A DNA stretch of 64,000 nucleotides from Pedobacter sp. MR2016-24 (GTDB lineage Bacteria > Bacteroidota > Bacteroidia > Sphingobacteriales > Sphingobacteriaceae). Below the pieces are notes generated by a model, which was not told where the DNA came from, searched no databases, and saw nothing but the letters and a program-made list of their open reading frames with translations. This document shows, one piece after another, positions 8,295 through 17,276 of this stretch (its first letter is position 1; each line of letters begins with the position of its first letter). Location of the stretch: the NCBI RefSeq assembly GCF_026239655.1, contig NZ_JAPIVO010000004.1, positions 372,001 through 436,000 on the forward strand. The letters are read 5' to 3'. The translations under genes were made by a program, and so were the position numbers.

Positions 8295-9311
8295 ATGAAC
8301 CGTAAATATTTTATTTCTTCTTTTATCACATCAGGACTTGTGTTTTCATCACTAAAAGGGTGGACTGCACCTGTAGAAAGCAACATTAAAATTCCTAAAT
8401 ACCTGCAGCCGGGAGATACCATAGGTATCACCAGTCCCGCAGGATATATCAGTGCTGAGGAAATCCGTCCTGCTGTCGCGCTGATGGAGAACTGGGGCTT
8501 CAAAGTTCAGATCGGGGCGGCCATAGGGAAAAAGGATTATACCTTTGGTGGCACGGATGAGGAAAGAAGGGCAGATCTTCAGCAAATGATAGATAATCCT
8601 GATATCGCTGCGATCATGTGTGCAAGGGGCGGTTATGGACTGGTCCGCATCATTGATCAGCTTAATTTTGAAAAGATCGCCAGACATCCGAAATGGATCA
8701 TCGGATTTAGCGATATTACAGTATTACATTGCCATATGAATAGAAAATATGGTCTGGCCACGCTCCACTCCAAGATGTGTAATAGTTTTCCGTCAGATTG
8801 GACTAAAGCAGAACCGATCCAGATTTCAACCATTCTATCTATACGTCAGGCCTTAACCGGTGAAGAAACCAGGTATACTGCAGCTGCAGTGATTTCGAAC
8901 CGGAAAGGACGAGCCGAAGGTGAATTAGTGGGTGGAAATCTGAGTATCGTAGCCAGTCTTTCAGGTACCGTATCAGATTTAGCGACCAAAGGGAAAATCC
9001 TGTTTCTGGAAGATACGGGTGAGTACCTGTATAGCCTGGACCGTATGTTCTGGAATTTGAAACGTACTGGTAAACTTTCTCATTTAGCCGGACTGATCAT
9101 TGGCAGTTTTAAAGTTAAGCCCGATGATCCGGATGAAATATTTGGAAAGTCTGTTTATGATATCATAATGGAAAAGGTTAAAGAATTTGATTATCCGGTA
9201 TGTTTTGATTTTCCTGTAGGTCACCAGAGAAATAATTTCGCCTTAAAATGTGGTGTCAGGCACGTGCTTACTATTAGTATGGAAGGTACGACCCTTGATT
9301 CACTGAACTAA
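8295..9311 (+). CDS. LD-carboxypeptidase (peptidase family S66)
   Basis: This 338-residue enzyme would remove the terminal D-alanine from murein tetrapeptides by cleaving an L,D bond during cell-wall recycling. The N-terminal fold begins at LQPGDTIGITSPAG. The RGGYG motif is followed by GFSDITVLH, whose serine (Ser139) is the expected nucleophile. FLEDTGEYLYSLDR carries the glutamate and VGHQRNNFAL the histidine of the Ser-Glu-His triad. The ATG at 8295 is chosen because the longer frame from 8211 crosses the terminator at 8199-8239. Residues 1-25 are hydrophobic and could be an export signal, which differs from cytoplasmic LdcA. The family is sure; the location is less so. Confidence 0.88.
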   Translation: MNRKYFISSFITSGLVFSSLKGWTAPVESNIKIPKYLQPGDTIGITSPAGYISAEEIRPAVALMENWGFKVQIGAAIGKKDYTFGGTDEERRADLQQMIDNPDIAAIMCARGGYGLVRIIDQLNFEKIARHPKWIIGFSDITVLHCHMNRKYGLATLHSKMCNSFPSDWTKAEPIQISTILSIRQALTGEETRYTAAAVISNRKGRAEGELVGGNLSIVASLSGTVSDLATKGKILFLEDTGEYLYSLDRMFWNLKRTGKLSHLAGLIIGSFKVKPDDPDEIFGKSVYDIIMEKVKEFDYPVCFDFPVGHQRNNFALKCGVRHVLTISMEGTTLDSLN

Positions 9312-9454
9312 ATACAAGGTAATTTACTATTTAAACCAGTTAAAATAGGTAATGAAAATCCAGCCACTGTTTGATAAATTGCCATCTTAAATCACCATTG
9401 TCGGCTATTCTGCAGCAGGTTATAGGCAGACAATAAAAAATGGGGTATCAGATC

Positions 9455-11137
9455 ATGAACAACTTTTTCCATATCCAACTCTCTCTCAGTTTAGTGACCA
9501 CCATTTTCAGTTCCTTTGCTTTTGCACAGGCACCTGAAAAACCAAAGGTATATACACAGCAGGATACGCTTAGGGGTTCCCTTACAAAAGAGCGTACCTG
9601 GTGGGACGTTAAACGTTATGAGGTGACCGTTAAACCCGATTTCGAGAGTAAAACTATTATCGGGTCAAACGAAATTCAATACCAGGTAGTAAAGCCAAAC
9701 AAAGGTGATATCAAACTGCAGCTCGACCTGCAGGAGCCATTGATCATCGATAGTGTGATTTATAATGGTAAAAATTCATTATCATTTACACAAACAAAAA
9801 ACGTTTGGTATGTTGCCGTTCCCGCTCAAAAACTAGCTGCAAAAAACAATATCCAGGTTTATTACCATGGAAAGGTTCATGAGGCCATTAACCCACCATG
9901 GGACGGTGGTTTTATTTTTAAGCTCGACTCACTATCCAGACCATGGATGACTGTAGCCTGCCAGGGACTGGGTGCATCTGTATGGTATCCTAATAAAGAC
10001 CATCAAAGTGATGAGCCAGACATGGGAGCATCACTTACCATGATTGTTCCTGATACGCTGGTAGCCGTTGGCAATGGACGTATGGTTTATAAAAAAGACA
10101 ACAATGATGGTACAGTCACGTATAAATACAATGTGAACAGCTCCATCAGTAATTACTGTATCATTCCTTATATTGGTAAATATGTGAACTTCAAAGAGGT
10201 TTATCAGGGAGAAAACGGCCCATTGGATGTGAATTACTGGGTGCTGGACTATAACTTGAAAAAAGCGAAACCTTATATGCCAGAGCAGGTGCATCTGATG
10301 TTCAAAGCACTGGAGCATTGGTTTGGTCCTTATCCTTTTTATCAGGATGGTTATCAGTTGATAGATGCGCCGCATAGCGGGATGGAACATCAGTCGGCCG
10401 TATCTTATGGCAACGGCTATAAATTCGGTTACCGCGGTCGGGATGCTTCAGGATATGGCTGGGGTACCAAATGGGATTTTATCATTATACATGAAAGCGG
10501 TCACGAGTGGTTTGGTAATAATATCACTACCAATGACCTGGCAGACATGTGGGTGCATGAAGGTTTCACGAACTATAGTGAGACCCTTTTTGTAGATTAT
10601 CATTATGGCACTACTGCAGGAAATGAATATAATTATGGTATTAGAAAAGGTATCAGGAATGATAAAACGATCATTCCTGCTTATAACGTCAATGCACAGG
10701 GGAGTGGTGATATGTATCCTAAAGGGGGAAATATGCTGCACAGTATCAGGCACAGCATGAACAACGATGAAGCATTCAGACAGATTTTACGTGGTCTAAA
10801 CAAGTATTTTTACCATAAAACGGTGAATACAAAGGAAATAGAAAACTACATTTCTAAAAAGGCCAGGTTTGATTACAGCAAGATATTTGATCAATATCTG
10901 CGTACTGTCCAAATCCCTGTATTTGAATACAAGATAGAAGGTGCAACAGTGACTTTCCGTTATAGCAATTGCATTAGTGGTTTTAACTTGCCATTGGTGC
11001 TTACAAAAAACAAGGTTACCTTAAAAATTACACCTTCTACAAAATGGCAGACTATTCCGTTAAAGCCAGCACAAAAAACTTTGTTTAATACGGATGCTAT
11101 AGAAAAGATGTATTTGATTAATTGCCTTGGCAATTAA
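9455..11137 (+). CDS. Secreted M1 family metallopeptidase
   Basis: This is a 560-residue zinc aminopeptidase-like protein with a signal peptide (MNNFFHIQLSLSLVTTIFSS to FAFAQ). The zinc site is complete: HESGHEW with H346, E347 and H350, then E369 in VHEGFTNYSE, the HEXXH-x18-E spacing of family M1. The exopeptidase-type motif appears as GMEHQSAVSYG shortly before. An N-terminal beta-saddle domain (about residues 30-230) precedes the catalytic domain. The C-terminal helical domain is short. It would act in the periplasm or at the outer membrane on peptides. The start at 9455 is preferred over 9440 because it begins a standard signal peptide. The stop codon sits inside a perfect hairpin. Confidence 0.9.
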   Translation: MNNFFHIQLSLSLVTTIFSSFAFAQAPEKPKVYTQQDTLRGSLTKERTWWDVKRYEVTVKPDFESKTIIGSNEIQYQVVKPNKGDIKLQLDLQEPLIIDSVIYNGKNSLSFTQTKNVWYVAVPAQKLAAKNNIQVYYHGKVHEAINPPWDGGFIFKLDSLSRPWMTVACQGLGASVWYPNKDHQSDEPDMGASLTMIVPDTLVAVGNGRMVYKKDNNDGTVTYKYNVNSSISNYCIIPYIGKYVNFKEVYQGENGPLDVNYWVLDYNLKKAKPYMPEQVHLMFKALEHWFGPYPFYQDGYQLIDAPHSGMEHQSAVSYGNGYKFGYRGRDASGYGWGTKWDFIIIHESGHEWFGNNITTNDLADMWVHEGFTNYSETLFVDYHYGTTAGNEYNYGIRKGIRNDKTIIPAYNVNAQGSGDMYPKGGNMLHSIRHSMNNDEAFRQILRGLNKYFYHKTVNTKEIENYISKKARFDYSKIFDQYLRTVQIPVFEYKIEGATVTFRYSNCISGFNLPLVLTKNKVTLKITPSTKWQTIPLKPAQKTLFNTDAIEKMYLINCLGN

Positions 11138-11146
11138 TCAAATACA
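11109..11146 (+). terminator. Perfect AT-rich hairpin overlapping the M1 stop codon
   Basis: An 18-bp perfect inverted repeat (11109-11126 and 11129-11146) includes the last codons and TAA of the M1 peptidase gene. It lacks a following T-run, so it may act as a 3' stabiliser or a weak bidirectional terminator rather than a classical one. Confidence 0.45.
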
Positions 11147-11480
11147 CTATCTCCACGCAACTAAATAATCAGTATCAGAAACGATTTTCTGATCTGGTGA
11201 TACAAAGAACATCCAGCAACAGATGATATCGCAAGTTTTCCCTTTGCGGTCATCGTTGCTGAAAGGTCTTTCCTCTTCGAGAAGGAATAGCCATCACATT
11301 TTCTTTTTTAGTACTATTATATAAGATAAAAATAGGATCGTCATTACCGATCACGCCCATTGCCTGGCTAACTTATTTGAATATTATCCGGTTGATTGAA
11401 ATGTATTGGAGAACGGATTCCAACAGCATGCCGGCAAATAACGATTGGTCTATTGCTAATAGTAATTCCCAGCTATAATG
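11147..11480 (-). pseudogene. Possible decayed reading frame in the 426-base gap 11138-11563
   Basis: On the reverse strand two protein-like stretches occur in different frames. The upstream one (from 11480) reads HYSWELLLAIDQSLF and continues, after one in-frame TAA, through VSQAMGVIGNDDPIFILYN and KKENVMAIPSR. The downstream one ends ERPFSNDDRKGKTCDIICC, then VSPDQKIVSDTDYLVAWR and a stop at 11147-11149. The composition is that of soluble protein, but no family is recognised. One stop and one frameshift would be needed to join them. Nothing else is visible in this gap apart from the hairpin at its left edge. This is a weak call. Confidence 0.25.
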
Positions 11481-11563
11481 TAATCATATTAAGCTATTTT
11501 AGGCTTGAAACAATTTGAAAACAATTGAGTGGATTTTAGATTTACGTTCAAATTAAGATAGAT

Positions 11564-12787
11564 ATGGAAAACATAAATATAAAAGCTGCATTTCTATCGG
11601 TCATACTATTGATATTCACCTACCTGTATTATGTCAGGCAGCCAGGGAGCATAATGTCTCCTCTGGCGGCAATAGCTATAGGTGTGATAGGTATCGTGAT
11701 ATTTTTTGCTTATTTCTTTGTCGTAAAAATAATAGCCTATGCTTGTTCTGCCGTAATATACCCTCATGTCGGCTTTCGTATTTTATGGCCGTTTATGATC
11801 TGTACTACTATTGCCTGGCTGATTTATGCAGTTGTGCTCATCAAACCATTTGGCGATACCAGCTACTATTTGGATATCCTTAAACAGTTTTTTATAACAT
11901 ATGGACTGTTTATTGCCATTTGTACGGTGGTTATCGGTCTTACGATTACTTATCCTGCCTATAAAGGAGTAACGGGTAACCCTTCGTTATTGCGGAGCAA
12001 CCTTAACTTTCTCATTATGGCTGTTGCCGTATTTCTTGCACTAGTATTTCTGTTTTATATCGTCAATAAAATCAAGCAGCCGGGTTTTGCTGCGAAATAT
12101 AAAAATTACAATAGTCTGGATGAGCTACCATCCTCTGCAAATAATCAAATTATACGTTTATTGGAAACTAACCCGTATGAATATATGGAACAGCCGTATC
12201 TGCTGCCTAATGTTAATCAGGTGATTATTATTTCATACCACAGCAGTAATAGTAAGCAAAAACCTGTTCAGACTATCTACAGGTTAAATAAGGATGGTGA
12301 TATTATAGAAAAAATTGAAGATCAGGAACTCACCAACGATGACTTTTATCCCCTTATTTATGATGGAGGACTGTTAACGAATGACAAGGGAAAAGAAGTA
12401 ATTACCTGGATTTTTAATAGCGATAGAGAAAGGAAAAATAAGAATGACATTCAGCTGCAGCATAATTGGGCTATTGATTCATTGCAAAAAGATTCGAATT
12501 TGAAAATGGTCTATTTTGAGAAAAATGGTGAATTTTACTGTAGGAATAGTGATGTCGTCAGGTATAATGGAATAATGTACTACGAATTAAAAAGTAACAA
12601 TGAATTGCTATTGCTTAAGTTGAACACCGCTTACACTGACGGAGATTTTTATGGAGATTGCCAGGAAAGACAGATGGATTACTATCGGTCTGAAAAACTA
12701 AACTTCAGTCTGCTCCGTGTTAATCAGCATGATTTCTATATCATTAAACATAGGAAAGAGTTGCGAAAGGTCATATCTGTTGATTAA
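11564..12787 (+). CDS. Hypothetical membrane protein with soluble C-terminal domain
   Basis: This 407-residue protein was not recognised. The first 170 residues contain about five hydrophobic helices (for example SVILLIFTYLYYV, IGVIGIVIFFAYFFVVKIIA and FLIMAVAVFLALVFLFYIV), so it is anchored in the inner membrane. The remaining 235 residues are charged and beta-rich, with YRLNKDGDIIEKIEDQEL and many Tyr and Asn residues, probably a single soluble domain. It is followed after 34 bases by a signal-peptide-bearing TPR protein, which suggests a two-gene unit. No enzymatic motif is visible. It could be a self-contained sensor or an envelope maintenance protein, but nothing here proves this. Confidence 0.65.
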   Translation: MENINIKAAFLSVILLIFTYLYYVRQPGSIMSPLAAIAIGVIGIVIFFAYFFVVKIIAYACSAVIYPHVGFRILWPFMICTTIAWLIYAVVLIKPFGDTSYYLDILKQFFITYGLFIAICTVVIGLTITYPAYKGVTGNPSLLRSNLNFLIMAVAVFLALVFLFYIVNKIKQPGFAAKYKNYNSLDELPSSANNQIIRLLETNPYEYMEQPYLLPNVNQVIIISYHSSNSKQKPVQTIYRLNKDGDIIEKIEDQELTNDDFYPLIYDGGLLTNDKGKEVITWIFNSDRERKNKNDIQLQHNWAIDSLQKDSNLKMVYFEKNGEFYCRNSDVVRYNGIMYYELKSNNELLLLKLNTAYTDGDFYGDCQERQMDYYRSEKLNFSLLRVNQHDFYIIKHRKELRKVISVD

Positions 12788-12821
12788 TTCCCTCGTAACC
12801 GCCAGACAAAAATTTATGCTC

Positions 12822-14207
12822 ATGAAATTCAAGATCATCGTTTATGGAATTCTTCTTTTGCTCACTGTTCGCGTATTTGGGCAAAGCAAAACTGTTTATG
12901 AGATTAAGGTAGACTCCCTAGCTCAGGCCGGAAGAGTGGAAGAAATAATCCCCTATCTGGAAAGGGAGATAAAAAAGGAGCCCGGGAACGAAATACTGTT
13001 GAGGTTAACCGGATTCAGGTACCTGCAGGTAAACAATTTGGAAATGGGTGAGAAATATTATTTTAAAGCATTAGCTGTTAATCCAAACTGCGCCCGTTGT
13101 TATTTGAATATCGGTCGTATTTATGCCAGTAAATCTGATTTTCAGCTGGCTTTAAATTACCTGGATAAAGCGGTGGCGGCGGATTCCAACGATGTTCTGG
13201 TTTACTTCAACAGGGCTGAAATTTATTTTGAACTAGAAAATTTGGATGCCTCTTGTCAGGATTATTCGAAAGCTAAAATGCTGCTGCAAAAACCAGTAAA
13301 TTATGATCCTCAATTGATAAAAACAATTGAAGCGTCAATACTGGATTTTTGCGACGAAACAAAAGCCAGCTATTATTATCAGCGTGGTGTCGCATTTTAT
13401 AACTTAAACCAATATGATAAAGCCTTAGACATTTATTCATCAGGCTTACTTAAATTCCCTACTAATGCTATGCTTTTATCATTTAAAGGAAATGTTTACC
13501 TGTCCCTAAAGGATTATCAGAATGCATTGGCGAATTATAAACTTGCATTGGCAAATAGACAGGAGTTGTTGATTGAAATTGAGAAAAATCCGCGCTTTGC
13601 AGCGACGAGCAGACAAGAATTGCTGACTTACTATAATGCATCTGTGGCCGCTATTTATTATAGTGATGCCGAATGTAAAATATATGCCGGGCAGTTTGAT
13701 GAGGCGTTAAGCGAGATGAATGAAGCGATTGCACTTGTTCCCGACCTGCCTGGTTTGGATAAAGAAAGTTATTTTAACAGAAGGGGCGAAATCTATATGG
13801 AAAATAACCAATACGACCTGGCGCTGGCTGATTTTAACCATAGTATACAGATCAATAATATGTATGCTGTGTCTTATGTCAATAGGGCAATAGCTAAAGT
13901 AAGCCTGCTCGGAAATGTGCGGCAATCAAAAACTAGGATTGGCGCCAGATTGGCTAAGCGACCATTCCAAAGTTATCTGGTGTTAAAGGCCGGAACATCA
14001 TTGCAAAAAATTGAACCAGCACTGCGCGCTGCTGTAGAAGATTGTAATATGGGGATAACTTTGGATAGTACTATAGGTTTTTCATACTATGTGAGGGGGC
14101 AGATTAAAAATATGCTCGCTGATAAAAATTACTGTCTGGATCTAATTAAGGCAAAAAATATGGGGGTTGAGGTGGAAGCATCGCTGTTGGCAGGTTGTTT
14201 TCTATAA
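12822..14207 (+). CDS. Secreted tetratricopeptide repeat protein
   Basis: The protein has 461 residues starting at ATG 12822, chosen because it gives a clean signal peptide (MKFKIIVYGILLLLTVRVFG, cleaved near residue 20). An in-frame ATG two codons earlier is also possible, and the much longer frame from 12717 overlaps the preceding gene. The mature part is a helical solenoid with about seven or eight TPR units. Examples are YYFKALAVNPNCARCYLNIG, ALNYLDKAVAADSNDVLVYF, ALDIYSSGLLKFPTNAMLLS and DLALADFNHSIQINNMYAVS. Such proteins scaffold envelope complexes; the partner is unknown, perhaps the membrane protein encoded just upstream. Confidence 0.8.
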   Translation: MKFKIIVYGILLLLTVRVFGQSKTVYEIKVDSLAQAGRVEEIIPYLEREIKKEPGNEILLRLTGFRYLQVNNLEMGEKYYFKALAVNPNCARCYLNIGRIYASKSDFQLALNYLDKAVAADSNDVLVYFNRAEIYFELENLDASCQDYSKAKMLLQKPVNYDPQLIKTIEASILDFCDETKASYYYQRGVAFYNLNQYDKALDIYSSGLLKFPTNAMLLSFKGNVYLSLKDYQNALANYKLALANRQELLIEIEKNPRFAATSRQELLTYYNASVAAIYYSDAECKIYAGQFDEALSEMNEAIALVPDLPGLDKESYFNRRGEIYMENNQYDLALADFNHSIQINNMYAVSYVNRAIAKVSLLGNVRQSKTRIGARLAKRPFQSYLVLKAGTSLQKIEPALRAAVEDCNMGITLDSTIGFSYYVRGQIKNMLADKNYCLDLIKAKNMGVEVEASLLAGCFL

Positions 14208-14355
14208 CAACAACAAAATTGTGAAATACCTTTGATTTAGTTTTTGTTTGATAAGCCTAAGATGAACAAATCTTAGCCGTTTATCCTATTAATATTTTGC
14301 ATGTTTAATAGTTTATGTAGTGTGCAAAACTAAAAATCAATACATTAAGTTAAGC

Positions 14356-14421
14356 ATCTTATCATGTGCATCTTGCGCAATTTTTGCCAAAATCATTGCG
14401 TACCATCGCAAATGATAAGAT
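14356..14421 (+). promoter_or_regulatory. Nested inverted-repeat element upstream of PUL unit 1
   Basis: In the 330-base gap 14208-14537, a perfect 10-bp inverted repeat (ATCTTATCAT at 14356-14365, ATGATAAGAT at 14412-14421) encloses 46 bases. Inside it lies a smaller hairpin with CGCAAT/ATTGCG arms. A separate 7-bp hairpin (CTAAGAT/ATCTTAG) lies about 85 bases to the left. The element could be a structured leader or a protein-binding palindrome, and it matches no riboswitch class I know. Confidence 0.35.
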
Positions 14422-14470
14422 TCTACAGTAATTTGGGGACATCTTACAGGAATAAAAAATCCGCTATTCT

Positions 14471-14499
14471 TATATTTGGATGTCGAGTTAACCAAATAT
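14471..14499 (+). promoter_or_regulatory. Candidate operator before PUL unit 1
   Basis: ATATTTGG (14472-14479) and its complement CCAAATAT (14492-14499, within TTAACCAAATAT) form an inverted pair 39-67 bases before the first PUL gene. The same octamer recurs near araC (27817, 27840) and near unit 3 (34067). The left copy also reads TATATTTG, an exact TAnnTTTG -7 box match, so promoter and operator roles may overlap. Confidence 0.45.
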
Positions 14500-14537
14500 T
14501 TATAAAAGCCGATTTAGCCGGATACCCGGAATATTGA

Positions 14538-17276
14538 ATGAAAAAATTCCTGATTTCACTTCTATTTATTGTAATAGCACATACTGCAGGAGCATGGACT
14601 ACCACCTCCGCATCTATCGCAGATATCCTGATTTCTACAGAAAACCATACGCGTGTGCGGTTTGGCGCGACCAAAGTTCTGGATGCGCTGCAAAAATTAA
14701 ATATTCAAAGTCAAATCAGCACTGCTGAAAAAATTAAGTCCGGCAAGCAGCAGGTAGTGATTGGTATTTATACCGATGTCATATTTAAGCACCGGATTCC
14801 TGAAGTTATCCGTCAGAAAGTTTTGGGTATGGGTAAGGAGGGCTTTTATATTTACACTGATAAAAAGGGTATTTATGTTATTGGTGCGGATGCTTCCGGC
14901 GCCTTATATGGTTGTTTAGAATTAGCAGAACGGATCAATAAAACCGGGAAACTACCGCAGGAATTAACGATCAGTGATCATCCGGAGATGATTTTAAGAG
15001 GTACGTGTATCGGATTGCAAAAACCCGATTACCTGCCGGGTCATGATGTTTACGAATATCCTTATACGCCTGAGACTTTCCCATGGTTTTATGATAAGGA
15101 ACTGTGGATTAAGTACCTGGATATGATGGTCGAGAACCGCTACAATTCTCTGTATCTATGGAACGGTCATCCTTTTTCTTCGCTGGTCAGGCTCAAAGAT
15201 TATCCCTATGCTGTTGAAGTAGATGATGAAACCTTCAAAAAGAATGAGCAAATATTTAAATTCCTGACCACCGAAGCCGACAAACGCGGTATCTGGGTCA
15301 TCCAGATGTTTTACAATATCATTATTCCTAAGCCCTTCGCAGATAAACATGGTTTAAAGACGCAGGACAGAAACAGGCCGATTATTCCAATCATAGCCGA
15401 TTATACCCGGAAATCTATTGCTGCATTTGTTGAAAAATATCCGAATGTGGGACTCATGGTGGCTTTAGGCGAAGCGATGGAAGGTGTTGGTCAGGATGAT
15501 ATTGACTGGTTTACTAAAACCATTATTCCAGGCGTAAAAGATGGGCTTAAAGCAGCTAATATCCGGGAAGAACCTCCATTGGTATTAAGGGCTCATGATA
15601 CAGATGCGCCTGCGGTAATGAAAGCAGCGCTTCCTTTATATAAAAACCTTTACACGGAAAATAAATTTAATGGAGAAGCACTAACGACTTATGAACCCAG
15701 AGGTGCATGGGCTGAGCTCAACCGCAAGCTGGCTAATATTGGTACTGTCAATATCTCCAACGTGCATATCCTGGCAAACCTGGAACCTTTCAGATATGGA
15801 TCTGCAGATTTTATTCAGAAGTCTGTGCAGGCCATGAATCAGAATTACGGTGCTAAAGGGCTGCACTTATATCCGCAGGCCAGTTATTGGGATTGGCCTT
15901 ATACGGCAGATAAATCAAAAGAAAGAATCCTTGAAGTAGAGCGGGATTGGATCTGGTACAAAGAATGGGCACGTTATGCCTGGAATTCTAAAAGGGACCG
16001 CGCTGATGAAGTAAATTATTGGAGCGGACAACTGGCAGAACAATATGGCACTGATTTAAAGAGTGGTAAGGCTATTCTCGATGCTTACGAAGCATCAGGT
16101 GAAATTTCCCCAAAATTGCTGCGCAGATATGGGATTACTGATGGAAACAGACAAACACTGACTTTAGGTATGTTAATGACGCAACTCATTAACCCTTTTC
16201 GTTACGGTCTTTTTACTTTATTATATGAATCTGAAGCACCGGAAGGGGAGATGATCATAGATTACGCGGAGAAAGAGTGGAAAAAACAGGGACACATAGG
16301 TGAAACACCAATGAGAGTTGCGCAAGAGGTAGTAGTATATGGCAGAGCTGCAATCACAGCAATTGAACAGGTGAAAATTGTGAGCCAAAATCAGGAGGAG
16401 TTTAGGCGATTAAAAAATGATATCTACTGTTACGATGCAATGGCTAATTTTTATGCAGATAAAGTTAAATCAGCTTTGTGGATTTTGAGATACAAATATT
16501 CAAACGAGGTAACTGATTTAGAAAAAGCGCTGCCATTTTTGAAGAGTAGCATAGAACATTATACAACTTTAGTCAGGCTAACTGAGGATGAATATCTGTA
16601 TGCCAACAGTATGCAGACCAAGCAGCGTAAAATCCCAATGAGGGGCGTGGATAAAACTTTTATTCACTGGAAAGAGATGCTTCCGGTTTATACCAGAGAA
16701 CTCAACCATTTTGAACGCAGTATAGATTCGCTTAAAAAGATTAAACCAGGAGCGGTTGCCGCCATTGTTCCTTACAAAAATGCGGCTGTTCAGGTGCATA
16801 GTCCTGGAATAGGAAGCGTGTTTTTAAGACAGAATGCTTTGGTTTACAGTGATACGAGTGTTCTGATCAGAGAAATTACGCCTGCTTTAGCTGGTCTTAA
16901 AGGATTAAAATTAGACATGCAAAAACAGGTTACATCGGGAACGGAGATCAGGTTTAGCAATCAAGAGGCGGTGAAGGTCTTAGTTGCCTATTTTAACCAG
17001 AAAGATCCTAAGTACCTGTTGCCGCCACAGCTGGAGATCGATGCCAGTGCAAACAATTACGGGCAGGCAGAAATTAAAATCAGTAATGCACTTGTCTTAA
17101 ATGGATTTCCTCCTGCTAACGTCCATGCATACAGCTTTCCGGCAGGAACAAATACATTAACATTAGCTAAAGGCGCTTGTGTGGTTATCGGTTTTATACC
17201 TGACCGGCAGGAACTGAGGATTTTTAATGCAGGTTTAGATGGAAGAGGAAAAGATATTGACTGGCTATTTGAATAA
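14538..17276 (+). CDS. Secreted alpha-glucuronidase/alpha-galacturonidase-like glycoside hydrolase (GH138 candidate)
   Basis: This is a 912-residue exported enzyme with a signal peptide (MKKFLISLLFIVIAHTAGAW). Residues about 25-150 form the alpha/beta domain found before GH20, GH67 and GH115 barrels (GFYIYTDKKGIYVIGADASG). Residues about 150-460 look like a TIM barrel, with LYLWNGHPFSSL, ALGEAMEGVGQDD (E312, E315) and ILANLEPFRYG (E416) as acidic candidates. A helical region and a C-terminal beta-sandwich follow. The family of the GH138 RG-II alpha-galacturonidases fits the size, domain order and context, but a GH67/GH115 relative cannot be excluded. It opens PUL unit 1, and its TAA overlaps the next ATG (TAATG). 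Confidence 0.6.
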   Translation: MKKFLISLLFIVIAHTAGAWTTTSASIADILISTENHTRVRFGATKVLDALQKLNIQSQISTAEKIKSGKQQVVIGIYTDVIFKHRIPEVIRQKVLGMGKEGFYIYTDKKGIYVIGADASGALYGCLELAERINKTGKLPQELTISDHPEMILRGTCIGLQKPDYLPGHDVYEYPYTPETFPWFYDKELWIKYLDMMVENRYNSLYLWNGHPFSSLVRLKDYPYAVEVDDETFKKNEQIFKFLTTEADKRGIWVIQMFYNIIIPKPFADKHGLKTQDRNRPIIPIIADYTRKSIAAFVEKYPNVGLMVALGEAMEGVGQDDIDWFTKTIIPGVKDGLKAANIREEPPLVLRAHDTDAPAVMKAALPLYKNLYTENKFNGEALTTYEPRGAWAELNRKLANIGTVNISNVHILANLEPFRYGSADFIQKSVQAMNQNYGAKGLHLYPQASYWDWPYTADKSKERILEVERDWIWYKEWARYAWNSKRDRADEVNYWSGQLAEQYGTDLKSGKAILDAYEASGEISPKLLRRYGITDGNRQTLTLGMLMTQLINPFRYGLFTLLYESEAPEGEMIIDYAEKEWKKQGHIGETPMRVAQEVVVYGRAAITAIEQVKIVSQNQEEFRRLKNDIYCYDAMANFYADKVKSALWILRYKYSNEVTDLEKALPFLKSSIEHYTTLVRLTEDEYLYANSMQTKQRKIPMRGVDKTFIHWKEMLPVYTRELNHFERSIDSLKKIKPGAVAAIVPYKNAAVQVHSPGIGSVFLRQNALVYSDTSVLIREITPALAGLKGLKLDMQKQVTSGTEIRFSNQEAVKVLVAYFNQKDPKYLLPPQLEIDASANNYGQAEIKISNALVLNGFPPANVHAYSFPAGTNTLTLAKGACVVIGFIPDRQELRIFNAGLDGRGKDIDWLFE

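Noticed and set aside
14227..14234. TACCTTTG as a promoter for PUL unit 1
   Set aside because: It matches TAnnTTTG, but it is about 300 bases from the gene and has no -33 element at the right distance.
14538..17276. Calling the first PUL enzyme a GH67 or GH115 xylan alpha-glucuronidase
   Set aside because: The N-terminal domain is shared, but the barrel motifs do not match GH67 or GH115 well and no other xylan gene is present.
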